Positions 60,501 through 64,000 of a stretch of 64,000 bases of DNA are shown piece by piece. The notes beneath the pieces are model-generated. The model searched no databases and was not told the origin of the DNA. It saw only the letters and a list, made by a program, of their open reading frames with translations. The DNA lies in NCBI GenBank assembly GCA_033762625.1, contig JANRLI010000003.1, positions 186,001 through 250,000 of the forward strand, in the 5' to 3' direction. Source of the DNA: Alphaproteobacteria bacterium (GTDB taxonomy: Bacteria > Pseudomonadota > Alphaproteobacteria > UBA9219 > RGZA01). Positions within the stretch are counted from its first letter, which is position 1. Each line of letters opens with the position of its first letter. Both the position numbers and the translations under genes were made by a program.

Positions 60501-61103
60501 TTACTTCAACTTTTTTACGGCTTCCATAACTTCTTCGACATGACCCGGAACTTTTACATTGCGCCACGCGTTGCGAACAACACCTTTGCCATCAATTAAA
60601 AAAGTCGAGCGGTCAATACCCATGTATTTTCTACCATACATGCTTTTTTCAATCCATGCACCAAAAGCTGTTGCAATGCTGACGTCGTCATCGGATGCAA
60701 GATTAAAGTTCAGTTTGTATTTCTTTGCAAACTTTTGATGGGAAGCAAGGCTGTCTTTTGAAACGCCAATGACAACCGCATCCATTTTTTTGAATTTAGG
60801 AAGATTATCCTGGAAGGTGCAGGCTTCCTTGGTGCAACCGGGCGTGTCGTCTTTTGGATAAAAATAAAGCACCACATTCTTGCCTTTAAGATTGGCAAGA
60901 CTGACTTTGCCTTCCAATGTTTGTAAAGACACGGAAGGAGCTTTGCTGCCAACCGATAGTTTACTTTTTGGCGCAGATTTTGCAGATGCTTTTACCGGAA
61001 CTTTTTTTGTTGCAGACTTTGATGCGGCCTTGGGTGATTTCGCACCTGTTTTGATTGTTTTTGTGGTTGCAGGTTTAGCAAGTTTCTTTTTAGCAAGGGC
61101 CAT
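60501..61103 (-). CDS. bcp: Peroxiredoxin (Bcp/PrxQ type) with lysine-rich N-terminal tail
   Basis: A 200-residue protein. The last 150 residues form a Bcp peroxiredoxin: VGSKAPSVSLQTLEGKVSLANLKGKNVVLYFYPKDDTPGCTKEACTFQD contains the peroxidatic and resolving Cys, five residues apart. WIEKSMYGRKYMGIDRSTFLIDGKG follows. The first 48 residues are MALAKKKLAKPATTKTIK and further Ala/Lys/Ser, giving a histone-H1-like basic tail absent from ordinary Bcp. The gene is 3 nt upstream of the tsaC start on the same strand. Confidence 0.9.
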   Translation of the reverse strand: MALAKKKLAKPATTKTIKTGAKSPKAASKSATKKVPVKASAKSAPKSKLSVGSKAPSVSLQTLEGKVSLANLKGKNVVLYFYPKDDTPGCTKEACTFQDNLPKFKKMDAVVIGVSKDSLASHQKFAKKYKLNFNLASDDDVSIATAFGAWIEKSMYGRKYMGIDRSTFLIDGKGVVRNAWRNVKVPGHVEEVMEAVKKLK

Positions 61104-61210
61104 TTTATACTCCGGTGAATGTTAAAACTATGGAAGCAATGATGAAAATGATGATACGATTGATAAGAGTCAAGCGTTTCCCACCCATTTTCTAATCCAT
61201 TCGTTTTTTG

Positions 61211-64000
61211 ATGCCCCGCGTAAAAAAGACAATCAAAACTACATTCGCATTAGCCCTGCATGGTTTAGCATTTTGTGGTGCTGTCGTTTTCATCGGCGTT
61301 TTTTTGCTGGCGCTTCGTTTAACGCAAGGGCCGCTCACTATTACCGAGCTTACGCCTGCATTTGAAAATGTGTTTAGCTCAAAAGAACATGGTGTCTTTG
61401 CAAAAATCGCCACCAGCGCTTTGACATGGGATAAAGAACGTCACCGTGCCATGCTGGTTCTGACGGATGTGAGACTTCAAGACAAGCTTGACCAACGCAT
61501 CGCGACGGTTCCGCTTATCACACTGGGGCTACGCCCCATGGGTTATTTTGATGAAGCCCGCTCGCCCTGGAATGTCGTGGTAAAAGACCCGCATCTTCAT
61601 GCCCGTATTGACCCCGCAGGGGTATTCCATTTGGGCGCGATGGGAACGGGAAGTGAGAATGCGGTCGTCCCGCCATCTGAAAGCGAACCAAAAGATGATA
61701 TTTCAACAGATGAACTGCTGGCGTTAGCCAGCGATATCTTGCGCTCGCCTAATACACGCTCGGCTGGGCTTGGATTGTTCGCCAACCTCAATATCGCCAA
61801 TGGCGGCATTACTATCAATGACGAAAACAAGCAAATCACATGGAATGTGGTAATGCCTGAATTGTCATTAAAGCGAAGCAGGGGTAATTATGCAGGTAAG
61901 GCCGGATTAACGGTTAGCAAAAACGGGATGCAAACCGCATTCGATTTCCAATTGAATTACGATGCAGCAAAGCGGGTATTTACGACCACTGGGTCATTTG
62001 ACCATTTAAACCCTGCCCTGTTTGCAGACAGCATTCCACAGTTAAAAGCATTTAATTTCGTTTCATCCCCTTTAACGGGTTCTGTGACCTTGAGTGTGGA
62101 TGAAGAAGTCAATGTGATTGATGGCGGGCTTAATCTGAATCTTGATAGGGGTGACATCAACATCCCTGACTTATACCCAAAACCATTACCCTTCAAATCA
62201 GGGCAGATTGTAGCCCGATATAACAAGAAAGATAATATTTTACGCGTTGAGCCATTACGCTTTGATTTTGAAAAAATGATATTGCAGGGCGATGCCAGTA
62301 TTCATGTGGGGTCAACCCCGCGTGATATGACCGCGACATTCAAATTATCCGATATCCCTGTTGAGCAATTGCCGCAGTTGTGGCCGGAAAACGCGGGTAA
62401 AAATGCGCGCGACTGGATTTTGGAGAATGTCCACAAAGGCAGGCTGGATGAAGTAGTTGTCAATCTCGGGATGACGGTTCCTGAAAACGATGTCAGCGCA
62501 GCAACGCTGAAAGATGTGCATGGCACTATTAAGGTCAGTGGTATTGAAATGACCGTGTGGAAACCCTTGCCCAATTTGCAAAAAGTAGATGGAAGTGGGC
62601 CATTCACGGCAAACGGGTTTGATATTACCGTAACTGGCGGTGAAATGGGTGAGGTTAAGCTAGGACAATCGCATGTTGTGATTGATGGCCTAAGCGCCGA
62701 GGAACAAATATTGACGCTTGATGCTAATTTGACATCGCCTGCGTCTGTATTGCTCGAGATATTGGATCGTCCACCCATGGGGTATGCAAAAAAAATTGGC
62801 ATCAACCCCAAAGAGACCGGAGGCAATGTGGATGGAACACTGCATATCGCATTCCCGTTACTCAAAGATTTGTTGTTCGACCAGATTGAATTAAAAGCGG
62901 ACACCAAAATTACTGATGGCGCAATGAAGAATGTTGCAGGATTGGTGGATGTGACCAAAGGCAATATCGCATTGCAGGTGACCAAGGAAGGGTTGGCGTT
63001 CAAAGGTGATGGCGTATTAAATGATGTGCCATCAACGGTGGATTGGGTGGAGCGTTTTGCTGCAAGCAGTCCAACTGAATTGCTTAGCAAAGCAAGCATC
63101 AAAAGCAATGCCAAGGCGCAGGATATAAAGAAATTCGGAGTTGATTTGACAATGAACAGCGCGGCCGCGTTTCCGGTTGATGTGACGTATGAGCGCAGTG
63201 TTTCGCGTTCCAAATTGGCGGTTAGTGGCGATGCCAGCGCACCGCAATTGGACTTGCCCGATTTGTTTTATAGCAAGCCAGCCAATTCGGCATTTAATTT
63301 TACAACCGTACTGGAATGGGGCGGTAGCAAGCCGATGGAGCTTAGCGAATTAAGGGTTCGCGGCAAAGATGTAACCATTGATGGCAAAGGAAGCTTTGAT
63401 GCCAGCCAGCATTTATCGAAACTGGTGATTAGTCCATTAGAGCTTGGTGAAACGCGCGGCAAGGCTGAATTTACCCGCGGCGCAGACGGTGTACCGAGTT
63501 TCCAATTGGAAGGTGATGTGCTGGATATCCGCCACAGCTTTGATGCAACGCCAGTAGATAATAAAACACCGCCAGCATCTGGAAAACCATCTGCGCCGCT
63601 TGCAGTGGATATCCAGCTGAAGCGTGTTTTGACGGGCGCGAAGGCGCAGTTGGATGATGTCAGGATCAAGGGACGGCGTGATGAATTCGGCTGGGCGGTT
63701 TTGGAAGCATCCGCCATGGCAAAAAATAAAACACCGTTTAATTTCAGTATCAAACCTACGGGCGACTACACTGTGCTTTCGGCAACCTCGCCGAACTTTG
63801 GCAATATCCTAAGTTCGCTTGATGTCACCGACACTATGATTGGCGGTAAACTAGCGATTGATGGCAAGAGCGAGCCGGGCGATAAGCTGCGTAACATATT
63901 TGGTCATATCAAACTGGATAATTATCGAATTACTAATATGCCTGTGCTGGCGCAGCTGATTAGTGCGATTTCGCCGGATGGCTTGGCGGCGATGCTGGGC
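61211..64000 (+). CDS. AsmA/YhdP-like large envelope protein (partial)
   Basis: A frame open to the window end, 930 codons with no stop. An N-terminal signal-anchor helix (about 10-32, AFCGAVVFIGVFLLALRL) is followed by the opening LTITELTPAFENVF and many beta-rich repeats. LPQLWPENAGKNARDWILENVHKGRLDEVVVNLG is the DUF3971 block found in YhdP. Family members tether the inner membrane and help carry phospholipids to the outer membrane. It is divergent from bcp. The start ATG 61211 lacks a Shine-Dalgarno, but an in-frame stop lies at 61193. Three long minus-strand frames beneath it are shadows. Confidence 0.85.
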   Translation, partial: MPRVKKTIKTTFALALHGLAFCGAVVFIGVFLLALRLTQGPLTITELTPAFENVFSSKEHGVFAKIATSALTWDKERHRAMLVLTDVRLQDKLDQRIATVPLITLGLRPMGYFDEARSPWNVVVKDPHLHARIDPAGVFHLGAMGTGSENAVVPPSESEPKDDISTDELLALASDILRSPNTRSAGLGLFANLNIANGGITINDENKQITWNVVMPELSLKRSRGNYAGKAGLTVSKNGMQTAFDFQLNYDAAKRVFTTTGSFDHLNPALFADSIPQLKAFNFVSSPLTGSVTLSVDEEVNVIDGGLNLNLDRGDINIPDLYPKPLPFKSGQIVARYNKKDNILRVEPLRFDFEKMILQGDASIHVGSTPRDMTATFKLSDIPVEQLPQLWPENAGKNARDWILENVHKGRLDEVVVNLGMTVPENDVSAATLKDVHGTIKVSGIEMTVWKPLPNLQKVDGSGPFTANGFDITVTGGEMGEVKLGQSHVVIDGLSAEEQILTLDANLTSPASVLLEILDRPPMGYAKKIGINPKETGGNVDGTLHIAFPLLKDLLFDQIELKADTKITDGAMKNVAGLVDVTKGNIALQVTKEGLAFKGDGVLNDVPSTVDWVERFAASSPTELLSKASIKSNAKAQDIKKFGVDLTMNSAAAFPVDVTYERSVSRSKLAVSGDASAPQLDLPDLFYSKPANSAFNFTTVLEWGGSKPMELSELRVRGKDVTIDGKGSFDASQHLSKLVISPLELGETRGKAEFTRGADGVPSFQLEGDVLDIRHSFDATPVDNKTPPASGKPSAPLAVDIQLKRVLTGAKAQLDDVRIKGRRDEFGWAVLEASAMAKNKTPFNFSIKPTGDYTVLSATSPNFGNILSSLDVTDTMIGGKLAIDGKSEPGDKLRNIFGHIKLDNYRITNMPVLAQLISAISPDGLAAMLG

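Noticed and set aside
62302-63213. 303-residue minus-strand open frame
   Set aside because: It lies under the AsmA/YhdP-like frame, which has a signal anchor and DUF3971 features; the minus frame is Ser/Pro/Asn-rich shadow sequence.
1-64000. CRISPR array, insertion sequence, prophage or toxin-antitoxin module
   Set aside because: No evenly spaced direct repeats, transposase, integrase or phage structural gene was seen on either strand.

Overview
The window looks like a stretch of chromosome from a free-living, aerobic alphaproteobacterium of roughly 50 % GC (judged by eye). The signs are the gene orders purM-purN, dnaG-rpoD, plsX-fabH-ihfA-merR, rplM-rpsI and DUF4164-zapA-6S RNA-folate cyclo-ligase, together with families typical of the class: DUF2066, a ubiquinol-cytochrome c chaperone, an aa3 oxidase subunit IV and an ELM1-like protein. 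I cannot name the genus. Coding density is high. I found no rRNA operon, insertion sequence, integrase, phage module or CRISPR array, so most of the window is core genome with a few unusual islands.

Layout. 0-11.8 kb: a CobW-type GTPase; then, on the minus strand, DUF2066 protein, AI-2E-type permease and the replication regulator Hda; purM-purN; a small oxidase subunit; an ELM1-like protein; a 2OG-Fe(II) oxygenase beside a 636-residue protein of unknown function; thioredoxin reductase; a PH-domain membrane protein. 11.9-18.6 kb: a CAU-anticodon tRNA, a 24-residue lysine/alanine peptide with its own Shine-Dalgarno and terminator, an ArsR/AHSA1 pair behind an operator-promoter, and the dnaG-rpoD-yqeY macromolecular-synthesis group. 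18.7-27.9 kb: carA and carB with a membrane spermidine-synthase-like gene between them, then DUF4164, zapA, 6S RNA, folate cyclo-ligase and a secreted Ala/Pro/Glu-rich protein. 28-39 kb: lysS, uvrC, a pteridine-reductase-like SDR, trmJ, an isolated pilin, cysS, gltX and uvrB.

39-51.4 kb: FkbM methyltransferase, a zinc-ribbon peptide coupled to N-formylglutamate amidohydrolase, bamE, cytochrome bc1 chaperone, yceD, a perfect 16-bp parS site, rpmF, plsX, fabH, ihfA, a MerR regulator, tRNA-Pro(GGG), a lipoprotein, cutA, rplM-rpsI, argC, rlmJ and rpmG. 51.5-64 kb: an Amt transporter, a soluble chemoreceptor-like protein with reversed domain order, a 26-residue membrane peptide, an orphan PP-loop ATPase, an acyl-CoA dehydrogenase, a lytic transglycosylase behind a sigma-54 promoter, an FAD-linked oxidase, a Sua5 protein, a Bcp peroxiredoxin with a histone-like tail, and a YhdP/AsmA-like gene cut off by the window end.

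The strongest leads are the parS site, the sigma-54 promoter with a long inverted repeat before the transglycosylase, the reversed-order chemoreceptor, the oxygenase/636-residue pair, the ArsR operator in a probably leaderless promoter, and recurring lysine/alanine-rich sequence as a free peptide and as tails on RpoD and Bcp. Nothing here is an obvious defence or mobile system.
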